Assembly (NCBI RefSeq): GCF_016859285.1
Contig: NC_053415.1
Span: 812,501-876,500, forward strand
Direction: 5' to 3'
From: Xiphias gladius
Taxonomy: Eukaryota > Chordata > Actinopteri > Istiophoriformes > Xiphiidae
Length of the DNA: 64,000 nucleotides
The notes under the pieces are model-generated. The model had not been told where the DNA came from, searched no databases, and saw only the letters and a program-made list of their open reading frames with translations. Every line of letters starts with the position of its first letter. Position 1 is the first letter of the stretch. Position numbers and translations under genes: made by a program. Positions 1-12,062 of this stretch are shown here, piece by piece.

Positions 1-2635
1 CACAGAACAACTACAAAGAGTCTCAAAATGACTACAAATTAAATAAATGCGTCGCACAGCACCTGATATACTTCAACAGAAAGTGGAAATTCTTTAATTC
101 CCTAGGCCAATAGCAACCCAAAAAAGGTCATTACAGAAAATGCCGATTGGAAATTTGAAAAAATAAGAATAAACTGCAGTGCTCTGCATCACAGCTCACA
201 CCTTGAAAATCTCTGACCTAACTAATAACTAATTAATGTGGCTTCAAAACAAATTAATTTTTGCAGTGTCAACAAAAAAATTCAGTAGCCCTCCCCTGGG
301 ACACAAAGCATAGTGTCAAGCAGTGACAAGGGGAACTGAAAGGCTCCTGCAGGAGGAGTGGTGTGTCTGGGGGGGAAGAGAGCCTCAGGCTGTTGTGCTT
401 TGTGCTGAGCCACCTGGGACCAGGCAGCGTTGTACTGCATTTCCATCCACAGCTTCACACTCACGGGACAACATTTCAATAGCACTGGCTAGTTGCACAG
501 TGTGCATGCTGTGCATTCATATATAAGACTGTGTATATGTGTGTGCGGCTATACTCCTGCATACATTTGCTTTTTTAAAATGCCATGAGCAGTGGTTGCA
601 CTATATTATATATTCTTACTTAACTGCATAAAACTATTTTAATTTTGGCGATTAATATTTGTTCAGCTCAACAGACTGCAAATATCTCATTTCAATTTTG
701 ATTAAATTAACCATGGTGTCTATATAATATAGATAAAGTTAATTACTACAGCTCTGCAGTCTAAGAGTCTTGTCATTTTGTAAAGATTAAAATATCTTAC
801 TGTTATTGAACATTCTTGCCATAAGTTGAGGTCACACTCATTAGTAAAAAGATTTATGATGGGGTGGGAATCTTGGGGAATCTTATGTGTTTTTGCTTCT
901 TTGTATCATGATTTGATTTAGAATCAATTCTCAGTTCCGAATTTATTCTGGATTTAATAAAGAGAAAATAAGGCACTATTTTTAGCCAGTGGTTAGTGGA
1001 CTTACCACTGGCTGAATGTCTTTGGTTAGACAGAAGTTGGTCTACATGTGCTTTCCTAAGAGTACTCCACATAAGTTATCCACATTGTCTCCAGCAATGG
1101 AAAACAAAACTTCACTGCAACCAAGGAAATCCCTCATTATCCACACCACTGTTCTACAGCTGCAGGACTTGTAAAATTAAACTACAGACCAAGTTATTTT
1201 CTTTACCTAACCAGAATTCAAAATTATGGCTTAAGTTTTGTAAAGTATTGCCGTGTGTGTTGGTTGGCTGGCCCATTTGCTTGTGGTAGGGTTTGGTGTT
1301 CCACTTCATTTACATTATTGTCCAGGTGATGGTGTACAACCACCCCATAATCCACCTTTGTCTTGCGAAGCTAATGATTAAACCATTAAAACCAGAAGCA
1401 TGTATTGTCTTTGAAGATGAACTCTGGATAACTCTAGTATGTGCTGCACTGTACCCTCGCGACATGGTTCAACCTTTTTTGTTTTGCCAACATAACATTA
1501 TTAACAATGTACGTATTTTTGGAATTTATGAATCAATAATAATCACAATTTCTATGTGAATACATTTTCTCCACCACTAATTTTAGATAGTTTATAATTA
1601 AAAATGCATTGAGATAAATACATGTAAAATTTATGACACCTCCACTTTCAATAGATTGCGTGAAATGACAACATTTTGCAAAAGCAGAAAGTAAATCTGA
1701 TACTTTGTTAACAAGACAGTTTAAAAAAAAAAAGAAAAGCCTAAATTCCATTTTAGATACTAACTAACAAGCTGCACCTCAGTTTTTGTTTTTTTTTCCA
1801 GAACTGACAAGAGACCAAATTTTGGGGGGGGGGGGGGGTGCGATAGCGATAACATCGCTATGGTACCATTCACAACCACTTTGCACAGTGACTGATGTAT
1901 GTGGAGATGAAAAGCAGTTTTTGAACTTCTCTCTCAAGCTTTCTTTTATCATTCCTTATAAAACTATTTCTGCCACTTGACATGTCTGCAAACGATTGCA
2001 ACACTACAAATGTCTTCCAGGAGAGACTGTCTGAAAAGTACCCCATTATACCCACATTTAAAATAATATTGCATCTCCCACTTCTCTGTGATGGCCTGCT
2101 TTTCCCTTCACCTTCCAGTGTAGCCATTCAGAGGCTGATCACTATAAACACTGTTCATACGAAGCAGGTCTTTTCCAGCATAAACTCAGCTTTAAACTAA
2201 TTATGTATATATTCTTACATCACATCAAATGTTCACTGTGAATTGCCTCTTACTGTGACCTAAACCACTCTGGTTTGCAGTCTGATTCCCAAATTGTGTT
2301 ACAATGTTAGTGTGGGAGCAGACAGATCTGGCAGTAAATGTGTTTATGAAAGGTGTGAAATTTTAAAATGGTCTCTTGGCCATAGACTAGTTCACGACCC
2401 CATCTGACAATCTGCTGTACTAAGAGCTGTTAAGTACTTGTGTTGTATGAAAAGACTTCTTGCCAAAAACCAACTCTCAGAACATTTCAGTTTAGGGTCA
2501 AATGCCACTAGGACTTTTCTCCCCCTTTCTCCCTCCTCTTTTTTTCCTATTATCTTTCAAGTAACGTAAAAGTAAAGATAAAAATAAACCAGACGGGAAT
2601 TTTTTTCACTCATTATGGGGGATGTGTTCACATAC
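1..2635 (-). other. insig2: Start of insig2 intron 3, running off the left edge
   Basis: This stretch lies just downstream, on the minus strand, of the splice donor that closes the third insig2 exon. I looked on the minus strand for the next Insig exon, which should encode the conserved continuation of the membrane domain, and did not find it, so it probably lies beyond position 1. The sequence is AT-rich with no convincing open frame. It contains a run of fifteen G at 1824-1838, followed at 1848-1871 by a 24-base sequence that recurs at 3778-3801 with one difference. Confidence 0.55.
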
Positions 2636-3288
2636 CTGAGGCTGTGCCACAGCAAGGTGGCACCCACCAGGCTGAGGAGAAGATACTACTGATGACATCA
2701 GGGGGAAAGAGGGTGACGTTCCTCTGCACTTGAAGTAAGTTCAGCACCAGGGCCAGGAAGACACCCACAGAGAACAGCATGGCCCCTCGTATCACCAGGT
2801 TAGTGGTTCTACAATACACAGCAAAAAGAGTCAGGAGGCTTGGAGAATGCCTAGTGTTAAGTTTATTGTGCACACTGACACAGCACTGTAAGAGGAAAGC
2901 ACATTAAGATCAAAGTAGCACCCCCACATTTATATCCTCCCAAAGCTATGTTATATTTCGAAAATACAAAAGAAAAACTGTGGAGGTTTAAAAAAAAAAA
3001 AAAAAAAAAATCTGTCTTTGGTGATCATGTTGTTTTTAGTTTAGTTTTGTTTATTTGACACAGTGAGAGGGAGAACCACACATCCCAAATACCTGCAAGA
3101 TGTCAAGAATAACACAACAAAGTCCAAGACTTATTTGCATTGTGTTCTTCTTAAAGTGAACTTTTGTAGAGCAGACACAGAGCTAACCTGTTGGTGATGA
3201 CTGAGATATAGGGGCCCCAGGAAGGCTGCTGCGTTTGCCCAGACCCTGACCACTGCTGCTGGCTGCCGGTCACTGCGTTGTCACTCAT
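2636..3288 (-). CDS. insig2: Insig-2, N-terminal part, two coding exons (partial)
   Basis: Insulin-induced gene 2 protein is an ER membrane protein that, when sterols are plentiful, holds SCAP-SREBP in the ER and promotes HMG-CoA reductase breakdown (family knowledge). Two coding exons are visible on the minus strand. 3288-3188 runs from ATG to a GTTAGC donor (101 bases) and encodes a short Gln/Ser-rich cytosolic tail. 2808-2636 (173 bases) follows a TTGTAG acceptor and ends at GTATGT. The join is in phase and gives 91 residues, including [18 protein letters not shown] and [14 protein letters not shown], the family's first membrane segment and following loop. The motif NLVIRG and the short N-terminus fit INSIG2 better than INSIG1. 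The remaining membrane segments lie beyond the left edge. Identification is strong; the 2/1 paralogue call is from memory of both sequences. Confidence 0.92.
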
Positions 3289-4471
3289 GGCTGTCAATGT
3301 CAAGGACATTCGTAAGCCTAGTTCAGGAAATATGGAATGTTGTGTGATATCTTTATTCCGCCAGTGATTTCAATGTCCTCCCCTGACATCCTAAACCAAG
3401 CTGAACAACAAGGACAGGCAGGGTATCAGCAAAGACTGGATATCCACCCTAAAAACACAGATTTCATTATGCTAATTCAGTTATTGTAAACAGTAAGTAT
3501 CCGCAGACATACACATACAGCTGTGTTCCTAGCTTGGAATCGGTACATCATCATATTGTCTGTGCATACACTGTTGCCAGTTTATTTAGCTAGAATTAAT
3601 GTTCAAATTTTTGTTGAAACTGTCTTCAACATATCACATTGAAAATCAAAACACCTGTTAATATAGCATGCAGTTCACCAACTGCAACACAAAATACAAA
3701 ATTGCCATAATCGAGAAAAATAGAGAGAGATTACGCATTCACCATCTAAGAAGCAGCTCCAGAATGTGTCTCTAAATGATAACATCGCTATCGTACCATT
3801 CCTATCGTTTTGGTGCTCCGTTAATGCAGGTACTTGTTTGATTCCAGAGAAATAACGTAACTTCTATGCTGGTGTTATGTTGTGCACTGTAGAAATTTTC
3901 ACACTGTATTTGGTGTTACATTGCTTAAGAGGTTAATATAGCGGTACTAACGGATGATACTGGTGGTACCTAACTACAGCAATTTTTCCATCTTTAGACA
4001 GCTTGTACTTAATGATGAAGTAGCGTTGGTTAACTAATTGCATTCAGGTGCTTTCTGTTGAAGTGCAGTCAATTTTAGCCCCAGTCTGTGTTCATCTAAG
4101 GCATAATGTTATCACGTTGTACTTTATAACTTCTCTTCTTTGACTTTTATTTAGCAAGCGACGTGGTTGCTACAGCAATTAACTAGCTCTCTGACGAATT
4201 TAGCATAATCGCTTATCATTAAGCAGCGCCAACAGCATTTGCCTGTCTTTCACTACTGGCTTCTGATCAATAGCTTTACAAGAAACAACTTTACACCTCA
4301 ATTAATCAGTACTAATGAACAACTACCTTTAATGGTAGCGGACATACTAAGTTAGCTTGACGTTAGTTACTAACCTGATTATATGCAATAGCTAGATAGC
4401 AAGCTAAAGTGCATGTGTCATTAACAGCTATCCGTCGGAGCACACCGTCTGAGGTTAACGATGACTCTTAC

Positions 4472-4630
4472 CTTATGTTGATGGAGACCTTCAATAAATA
4501 CAGTTATACATTTCATATGACACTTATATACACAATATATCAATGAGTAATACTACGTTGCAATTCAAGAAAGTATTAATTAGCCCTCTGTCTCTACTAA
4601 GACTACTTCCGGCTGTCTGAACTGAATGAA
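4472..4630 (-). other. insig2: Probable noncoding first exon of insig2
   Basis: On the minus strand a consensus donor, AAG|GTAAGAG, ends a possible exon at 4472. Upstream lies a short GC-richer stretch and then an E-box/CCAAT pair, which looks like the 5' end of a gene. No ATG-led frame here joins the next exon, so I read it as 5' UTR. The 4630 boundary is a guess. The acceptor before the start-codon exon is also uncertain: several AG dinucleotides lie between 3290 and 3330. Confidence 0.5.
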
Positions 4631-4682
4631 CACCCATGAGTTTCTAAAGCCATGACGTAACCGGTATACGCAAAGCTGGCGT

Positions 4683-4695
4683 ATCACGTGATTGG
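4683..4695 (-). promoter_or_regulatory. Palindromic E-box plus CCAAT box upstream of insig2
   Basis: A perfect ten-base palindrome, ATCACGTGAT (4683-4692), overlaps ATTGG (4691-4695), which is CCAAT on the insig2 strand. It lies about 60 bases upstream of the likely first exon. TCACGTGA is the type of site bound by USF and MiT/TFE factors (the CLEAR motif), and CCAAT binds NF-Y. Position and motif are seen; function is inferred. Confidence 0.4.
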
Positions 4696-4784
4696 AGTTT
4701 ACAGTCCAAGTATTAACCCAAAAAAGAATTACTTTAAATCTGCAGAAGTCATTAAAAATTGGATGATGTATTATACATAAGGTT

Positions 4785-4805
4785 TATATATATATATATA
4801 TATAT
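4785..4805. repeat. (TA)n microsatellite
   Basis: A short uninterrupted TA dinucleotide run in AT-rich intergenic DNA. Confidence 0.9.
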
Positions 4806-7800
4806 TCATTTTTGTAAATTTTACATGACAACGTCATTAATTTAACCTGGATAATAGGTGAAAAATTGTGGAAATATTATGTTTAAAGTAGCTTTTGGAG
4901 AGCACTATATGTGTTTTCTAGTAGTTAAAATGACCATGTAATTTTTGACTTTTTATAAAAATTTAAACTTTCAGCTTTCAACCATAGAAAAAAAAACAAC
5001 TATGCTGTAGTCTTTCCTCAAACACACATACACATACTCTTGTTTTGATTTGCTCTTGTGGTCTAATAGGCTTACAGAGATGCAGAGGTGAGAAAGTCAC
5101 AGTGCGGAGTGGATCACTCCTAATCCTCAGTGCCATTTATACTATTTTGTATTCAACATACTGAGCCCTGCCACTCATGACAGGGTTTCAGGGATTATAT
5201 CAGGCTACACAATGGTTTAAACATAAACAACCTATCCATGCTCTCTCATTACACCATATCTCATAGTTAACTTTATTGTACTTAACTTAAGTTTTCATAC
5301 TACGGCTTTTAAAAATCCCAGTAGAAAGCTCAGAATGACTTTCTGTTAATGCATGTTATGATGCCAAAAAAACTGAAAGAGAGATAGTCAGAGGGATAGA
5401 CAGAAAAAAAGCACAACATAAGGCTGCTAGTTCTTACAGATCAAAACAAATTAGCAATTATTGATTTATGGACTTTTTTATGGACTTTTATTAAAAGTTG
5501 TTTTGAAAAAAAAAACAAAATTTAAACATGGCTTCAACATTTAAAACCTGACTGTACTGCATTTCTTAACCATTTCCTAACTTCTGCACTGTTGTTATCT
5601 TTACTATCTGGTGTATATGAGGTTCATTGCTCCCATGGCACATTGCATGGGCTCCCTGTACCATTGAGGAAAACAAAGTCACATCTTGGGTAATATTTCA
5701 AGGGTTAACTTTCAAATTAACAAATTAACATTCTACAAATACACACACATTTTGCAATTTTTGGGGGTAAATTTGGTTGTTATTAGGCCAAAAATTACAA
5801 TGACAGAAATTTAGATTACAATGTTACATACCTGGCATCTGTTAGGAAATACAATTTACAGAAAATATAATTAAACAGTTAAATTAATAATTGAAATTTA
5901 ATGTTTGGTTATTTTTTAATACTCAGAAAATTTGGTTGGTGGCTGGTCAAAAGCAAAGTCTTAGGTTTGCAGACTTCAGTATTTATAAGGTCAGTTCACA
6001 GTAGTAAAGCTTCATTTAAAAAAAATGCTCAGTAAGTTTCTCAAGCAAGTTACTAGGAAAAATTACTCAAACTGGGGAAAATAGTGCATTTATTTGGGGC
6101 TATTTTCAGCATATTAATTAATCCACATTTGGTGCTGTATTGAGTATTTCTGACAGCAGGATAATGTACTGTATGTGGGACTCAAAATAAAGTACAGTGT
6201 GTGTGTTAAAGGAACATGTCACCCAGTACAACGGGTGATGTGCTTTTAGTAGTGTTTGGTGAATAATACAGCTTTATTACATATGACAAGAGGAATAAGA
6301 TATATTGGCTTTGGAGACACAGACAATATAGCAGGATCAAGTCATTGTTGGTTTGGGTTTTTTCATGGGAGTTATTCACAATAATAAATATATAGAGTAC
6401 CAACCCCATGCTTTAAAATAACAATTTCACTGTCTTTTTTATTGTCATAGCTTAAAAAGCCCTTGGTACAAAACTGAACCTTCAGGGCCAGGGAAAACAA
6501 TCTGAACATTGCTACAATTCACTATCCTCAGATTCAGCTTTTGTCATTTATTTTTTATCTAAAAAGATGACTTGGCAGGTTCTACATGCCATACAACTCA
6601 TACCTCTTGGGATATTCACTTAACGCCAATAATTAGAGCAATAAAGGAAGTGTGGTAGGTAAGAGGAGAGTTAGGGGGTTTTCAATTAGCTGTCAAGTGC
6701 TACTTGGAGGCCCCCTGATGTAGCCAGAGAACAGCCAGGGGTACAGTTCATCATCCTGCCTGTGCCAAATGCTAAGGGCATTTTCATTATCAGACCACTG
6801 AGTCTCACTGTCAGTTCCTTCACTATAAATGTGAGTGATGGCAAGTATGAGTTAGGCTGTGGTTGTGGACGGTGATGGAGGGTGGGGCTGGGCCCTCATT
6901 GTAAATGTCATCCCCATGGACCATTGCAGGTCTCGACTCCAAAATAATAAGCCCTGTGACCTCTCTGTTGTCTATAATTAACCTCTAACCCCCTCCCTCC
7001 CTGACTCATCCACCAATACCCACACCACCATGATGTGGGAGATGCTGTTTGCCAAGCCTCTCTAACTTCAGCTCCTGATTCTCTCACTACAGGCAGAGGA
7101 ATAAAATGGGGAAATGGTGTGGGAGCAACAAAAGAAAGTGGCTGCTGCTCTTGTGTTCCAGTGAATGTGTCACATGTTTGGGATGACCTCAATGTTCTGC
7201 ATTATGATAGAAAAATTAAATCTTTATCCATTAGAGTGTGAATTTATCAATGACATATCCATTAGAGTCAGGGTCATAAATACATACAAAAATGTTGAAT
7301 ACTTTGTTTTATTTCTGGGGAAATATGTCAAAATAAAAATAAAAACTTATTTCCAATTATTTTATACAATTTTGTCAGAGCAGGGAATTTTATTTCAATT
7401 GCGGATATTACAAAAACCTGCACCCACAGGGCACAAAGCAGAAATGTGGAGATCTCTTACAATGAGTGTTTGACATTCCCCCTCTGTATGTGTGTGTACT
7501 TGACATGCTCTGAATCTGCATTAACAGCAGCTCTGCCATTTCTCCAGCAGCAGGGGAATAGCTAGGTTTGGACAGACAAGCTTGGCTAAAAACAAAATAG
7601 AGAAATGTGCTGGAAAACATAAGTACCTTCCCTGTGCAGGCATACTGACATTTACCACAACAATGAAACATTCAACGAGCAAACTGTAGCAACGGTAGGT
7701 GTCAACTTAATAAAGACAAAACACAATAGAAAGTCAAATGATCCATAATGGCTGGAACTTACACTTGTACAGAAGACATTTTGAGCGTGCCCACGTAGAC

Positions 7801-7859
7801 AGTTGCAGAATAAACAACGAAACAGGAAATGAGACATAGAATGAGAGAGCTTTTCTGTG

Positions 7860-9050
7860 TCTTAAGCAGCATTCAGGGCAATGAAAGGCATCTCTCATCT
7901 TCAGGCAGTGAAAAGAGAAAGGAGTTATTTGTAGTGCATCATTGTCTGTGCAAATTCTTTAGACTATGAGGAGGAAATGCAAATGCCCTGTTGCTTGCAG
8001 CACCATGGAAGCTATGCCAGCATGTGTTTGGCATATTGAATGATAATGACAAAGTGGGCTATTTCCCCTGTGAGCACGCCTGCGGAACAATGATTACAGA
8101 TTGGCCGGTGTGTCCTTAGCAACACATGGGACTCTGATTCTAATGCTAATCAAAGCTGCTGCCCACTGAAATATATCTGTACTTGCAGGGCAGGAGGAAA
8201 TAACATGAAGCCCTGTTTATTTTGATATTTTAGCCCACAGGAATTTATACAGTGGCTTTTGGCAATCTTAACCTATTGCACCACCTGCTGGCCTCAGGCT
8301 GGTACCAGGGCTATTCAAGCTTGTTTTTGTTCTAGGGCACTTAGAAGCAATTATCTGTCACTGGGCATAAAACGTTGTTGCATGAGCTCGACTGTATTTT
8401 GCGCTATTTAATTTGTTATTTGAGTTAGAGAGTCTGTTAAAGACGCTCCATCTCCCTCTGCTAGTTGGATCATACAGGCACAAGCTAATTCGGTCTCAAT
8501 ACACATAGCGCAGCCAGTGGGATTCATCCATAGTTCAGGTTTTACAATCCCCCATCCACCCCACTGTCTCTGGTTTGAATGTATTTTATTTTCATTCCGA
8601 GGAGAGAAACAAGAAAGAGAGCTGAGGCACAGTGATGCTCAGCTGCAGACTCCAGGTAGGTTAATTGATGGGAGGAAATTCTGAGCTCAAGTTGGCTCCG
8701 ATTGGCTGGTAGGCAATGTGCAGCTTCTCCACAGCACAACCTGTCAATGTTAATCAGGGGCCATCTCTTAACAGCCAGCTAGGGCTATTGGAGAGGTGAG
8801 CCCATTGCTATTCAGGACGAAACAGATGATAAATCATTTGTACATAATTAGTGCTCAGCAAGGTTACAACTGACACATATTTTCATCTTAATTAGGAGGG
8901 AAATTTGTTCCATTAATTTAATTTGGTGCACATGAGCAGCTCTACACCTAACTAAGTTAATCTTAGACCTGTCAGGGTGGGAATGGTGTTCGGCCTTGGA
9001 TTAGAGGAGGAAATGGGAAAGAGTCTTCTATTGGATTTTTTCATGCACAG
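7860..9050. promoter_or_regulatory. Possible enhancer-like noncoding block
   Basis: This block is less AT-rich and less repetitive than its surroundings and is dense in transcription-factor-like words: an octamer ATGCAAAT (7977), ATCAAAG (TCF/LEF type), and many TAATTA/CATTAA homeodomain cores, especially 8,640-8,960. It has no transposon signature or long frame. In vertebrates the insig2 neighbourhood lies near en1 with distant enhancers (from memory), which makes conserved noncoding DNA plausible. Conservation cannot be judged from one sequence, so this is a guess from composition. Confidence 0.3.
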
Positions 9051-10311
9051 ACCTCCAAAGCAACTGGACTGTAGTGGAGCAGCAGCAGCAAAGAAAACTG
9101 CAGCTTTGAAGATCTACTGCTGTGTTTAGGAGAAAGCCACTCTTACGGGTATGTAACTAAACTCTACTGTTCTTGAATCAGTTTTGTCTTACTCTGAATA
9201 ATGATAAATAGTTATTTAAGATTACCCTTGTCTTCTGTCACATCTCTTAGCTGTATAACACACTGATCAGGGAACAGAAAATAAACCAGTATTGTATCTC
9301 CAGTACTTTGCAGCCAACCAGTTAGGTAGGCATAAATGCTACTTTGTCCTAGAACACATATTTAAGTGGATCTCACAAATGGGCATTATGGAGAAAAAAA
9401 CATGTTCCATCATGGGAGATGGGCCATTTATACCCCTACTTCTCTTATTTCCAGCCAAAGCAACCTTCATATATTTGAGTGAGGATCACTGTCTGATCTC
9501 GTTGCAGTCCAGCAGGCAGGAGTAAGTCCAAGGACTAGGTCTCTTTTCTTTGCTGAAAGCTGTATGAAGCTGTAGTAATTGCCCCACAAAGGTGGTTCAA
9601 TAGAGAGGAAGGTGGAGAATGACTGATTTAGTAACTATAAGGTTTCTAATGGAACTCTCCACTGCCTCTCGGGCACTCAAGCTGACAACCATTACCTGAA
9701 CTGATGCATAGTCCATTACAGTATCCCCCACTGTAATAGAGTGTCTATCATGTGAAATACAGAGATGTCAGGTGCCAAAGCATGCACTTTCACCCATGTG
9801 TGAAGGTTTAACCCAACTCTAATGGCTTTTCTTTGAGACACTGCTGCATGGCCTTACAAATGTATTGAAAATCAACACGGAAAGAGAGTGGGAGGAAGTC
9901 AAGCACAAACTTGTAAAATGCTGCTGTTAGATGCTGTCTGACTCCTACAGTGACTGTCCATTTCACTCTTTTGGGCAGGGCAGTAGAAACTTCCACATTG
10001 CCCAGTGCTGGAAGAAGTGTGACCAGACTATAGCATGCAGACCTGCTGATCAGTGGGCCGTGGCAATTTACATCATTCGAACAGCTTCAATGACATATTT
10101 TTAATACGCATGCTGTAAAATGTCTCAAATATTAGGATTTTCATGTTAATTTTTGGTTTTGACTGACAGCAGGAAAACATTGTTACAGGCACAAAAATGC
10201 ACATAACAAAGCATGTATAACTGCAAAAGCATTAAAAGGCAATGTCAATGCAATTGTTGGGGAACAGAGTAGCAAGTGATTCTGATATTTCCCTATACAG
10301 TGTATATATTA

Positions 10312-10440
10312 GGGTTGCAACCAAGGATTATTTTATTATCAATTAATCTAATGGTTATTTTCTCAATTAATTGATTACTTTTTTCAGTCTATAAAATGCT
10401 GATCATAGTTTCGTAAAGCTCATTTGAGGTCTTGTTTTGT
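10312..10440 (+). repeat. Fragment of a dispersed MITE-like repeat
   Basis: The stretch begins GGGTTGCAACCAAGGATTAT and continues with repeated ATTAAT/ATTGAT words and TCTATAAAATG. The same order of words, in the opposite orientation and ending in TTGCAGCCC or ACAGCCCTA, appears at 31,440-31,780, 33,432-33,799 and 54,955-55,180. I recognise it as a common teleost interspersed repeat. Only about a third of the unit is present here. Confidence 0.6.
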
Positions 10441-10446
10441 TTCAGG

Positions 10447-10484
10447 TCTGTATATTACTGGTAATATGGCTTGGTAGTTTGAAA
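10447..10484 (+). repeat. 38-base direct repeat, copy 1
   Basis: Matches 11,668-11,705 at 36 of 38 positions by eye. The copies sit about 1.2 kb apart in direct orientation. Confidence 0.75.
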
Positions 10485-11667
10485 TGTTTTTATATTAGCA
10501 CCAAAACAATTGTACTGCAATACGTTTTCGATACTTTGAGGAATATAAATATTGTTGTCTTTTTTCACCTAACAAAAGAAGCTGAACAAGAACTTTGTAT
10601 TGATAAAATACAATTGGCATTTAAATCAGTAAATCTAATTTGAGAATATGTAAACATTTCAAATCCAAACATAGTTTTGTCATTATCAAAGAAGTTCATT
10701 AGTCATTATTGTTAATGGGGATAATCATGTTTCCTCCAAAATTTGATACTGCTACTGTTCATTCACTGATCATTACTGTTTCCTTGTTGCCATATTCTGA
10801 TACAATAAATGAAAGTCACAGTGGCACAAACATTTTTTCTTTGGATTGTGTAACCTTAACGCTCTCACTGTATTCACTTGACATTTCCCCTAATGAAGCT
10901 TCAAAGTAAGCTTAGACTTTTCTCCATAGTGATCATGTATATCGGTCACCAGCTTGTGCCAGCATTTCATTTTAAGCCGTGTCACAGTATGGGATCTTGG
11001 CTAAATTTTACAATAAAATTCCGTCTGCCTGAATATTGCTTGTTGGCACTGTTCTGGCAAAATGTACTTACTATACGTACTAACAATACATACTAATGCA
11101 TAGTCCATACATCAGTATACCTGTCAGTACAGGTAAAGTTTTGAGGTACTAGAAATCTGTAATGAGCATATAAAATACAGTATATATTTTACAATACATT
11201 GAACTACCATTACATAAAACAGGTGGAACTAGCACCTCTACCAGCAACCACATTAAATGCTGTTTAGATGTATTAAATGCATCTGTAATACTACTTCAAA
11301 TTATAGGCCTATGATAATATAAAATTTAAAAGCAACCATTCTGCACAACGAGTAGTTTTACTTTTGATACATTGGGGACAATTTGTTGTTAACACTTTGC
11401 AAAAACTTTGCAAAACTTTTCATTTTAGATTTTTCTTGTTTTGGAGATGTATGTGTGCTGGACAAAAACACTGGGAAGCAGCAGTTACTGTAGTAGTTGT
11501 AAATATACTGCATCATTACTGCAACTATATGACAGAAACAGGCAGGATGAATGTGGTGTGTACTGTACATTGCAAAAACAACTATTACAATGCATCTCAC
11601 AGACTACACAGCCTACACAGTGTAAGACATCCAACTACTGGGTGACTGATCAACTAATTGTTTAAGT

Positions 11668-11705
11668 TCTGTATATTACTGTTAATACGGCTTGGTAGTT
11701 TGAAA
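11668..11705 (+). repeat. 38-base direct repeat, copy 2
   Basis: Partner of 10,447-10,484 in the same orientation. The flanks differ, so only this short block is shared. Confidence 0.75.
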
Positions 11706-11778
11706 CAACTAGCTGTGAATAGCTCTTAATAATTTAACTCATGAGCTTGCAACCATATCTTTAACTTCAAAGGGGTAA

Positions 11779-11784
11779 TTTATT
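11779..11784 (-). terminator. Candidate polyadenylation signal of the UTP14 gene
   Basis: AATAAA on the minus strand about 280 bases after the stop codon. It is the clearest such hexamer downstream, but AT-rich DNA makes chance matches common. Confidence 0.35.
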
Positions 11785-12062
11785 TCAAGTCGTAACTACT
11801 CAGTTGATTTTATATATTTAATTTAACACATTTGTAGTATCAAATAAACAATATGAAAAATTCCAGAAAAAAGGTGAGTTATAGAATTTGTCAAACATAA
11901 TTTCAGCTCCTTAAATGCTGAAATATTCTCACAACATAGACTGAAGTAAATTGATCATCATCCCATACACACCCACATAGAATTTAATCTCTACAGAATA
12001 GCTGCTTAGTGGAGTATAGTATCAACCTTATTTACTTTTGATCAAATCAGTATTAGTTGTTG

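Larger units (their letters stand above)
4700..12060. other. Intergenic region between insig2 and the UTP14 gene
   Basis: No open frame over about 100 codons and no exon chain that I recognise. The short frames lack family motifs and are interrupted. The stretch includes a possible regulatory block (7,860-9,050), a fragment of a dispersed MITE-like repeat near 10,312, a 38-base direct repeat (10,447 and 11,668), and otherwise plain AT-rich sequence. Confidence 0.6.

Noticed and set aside
9060..9150. Possible 5' exon with a GTATGT donor at about 9,150
   Set aside because: One splice-like site only; no partner exon or gene on that strand before ccdc93.
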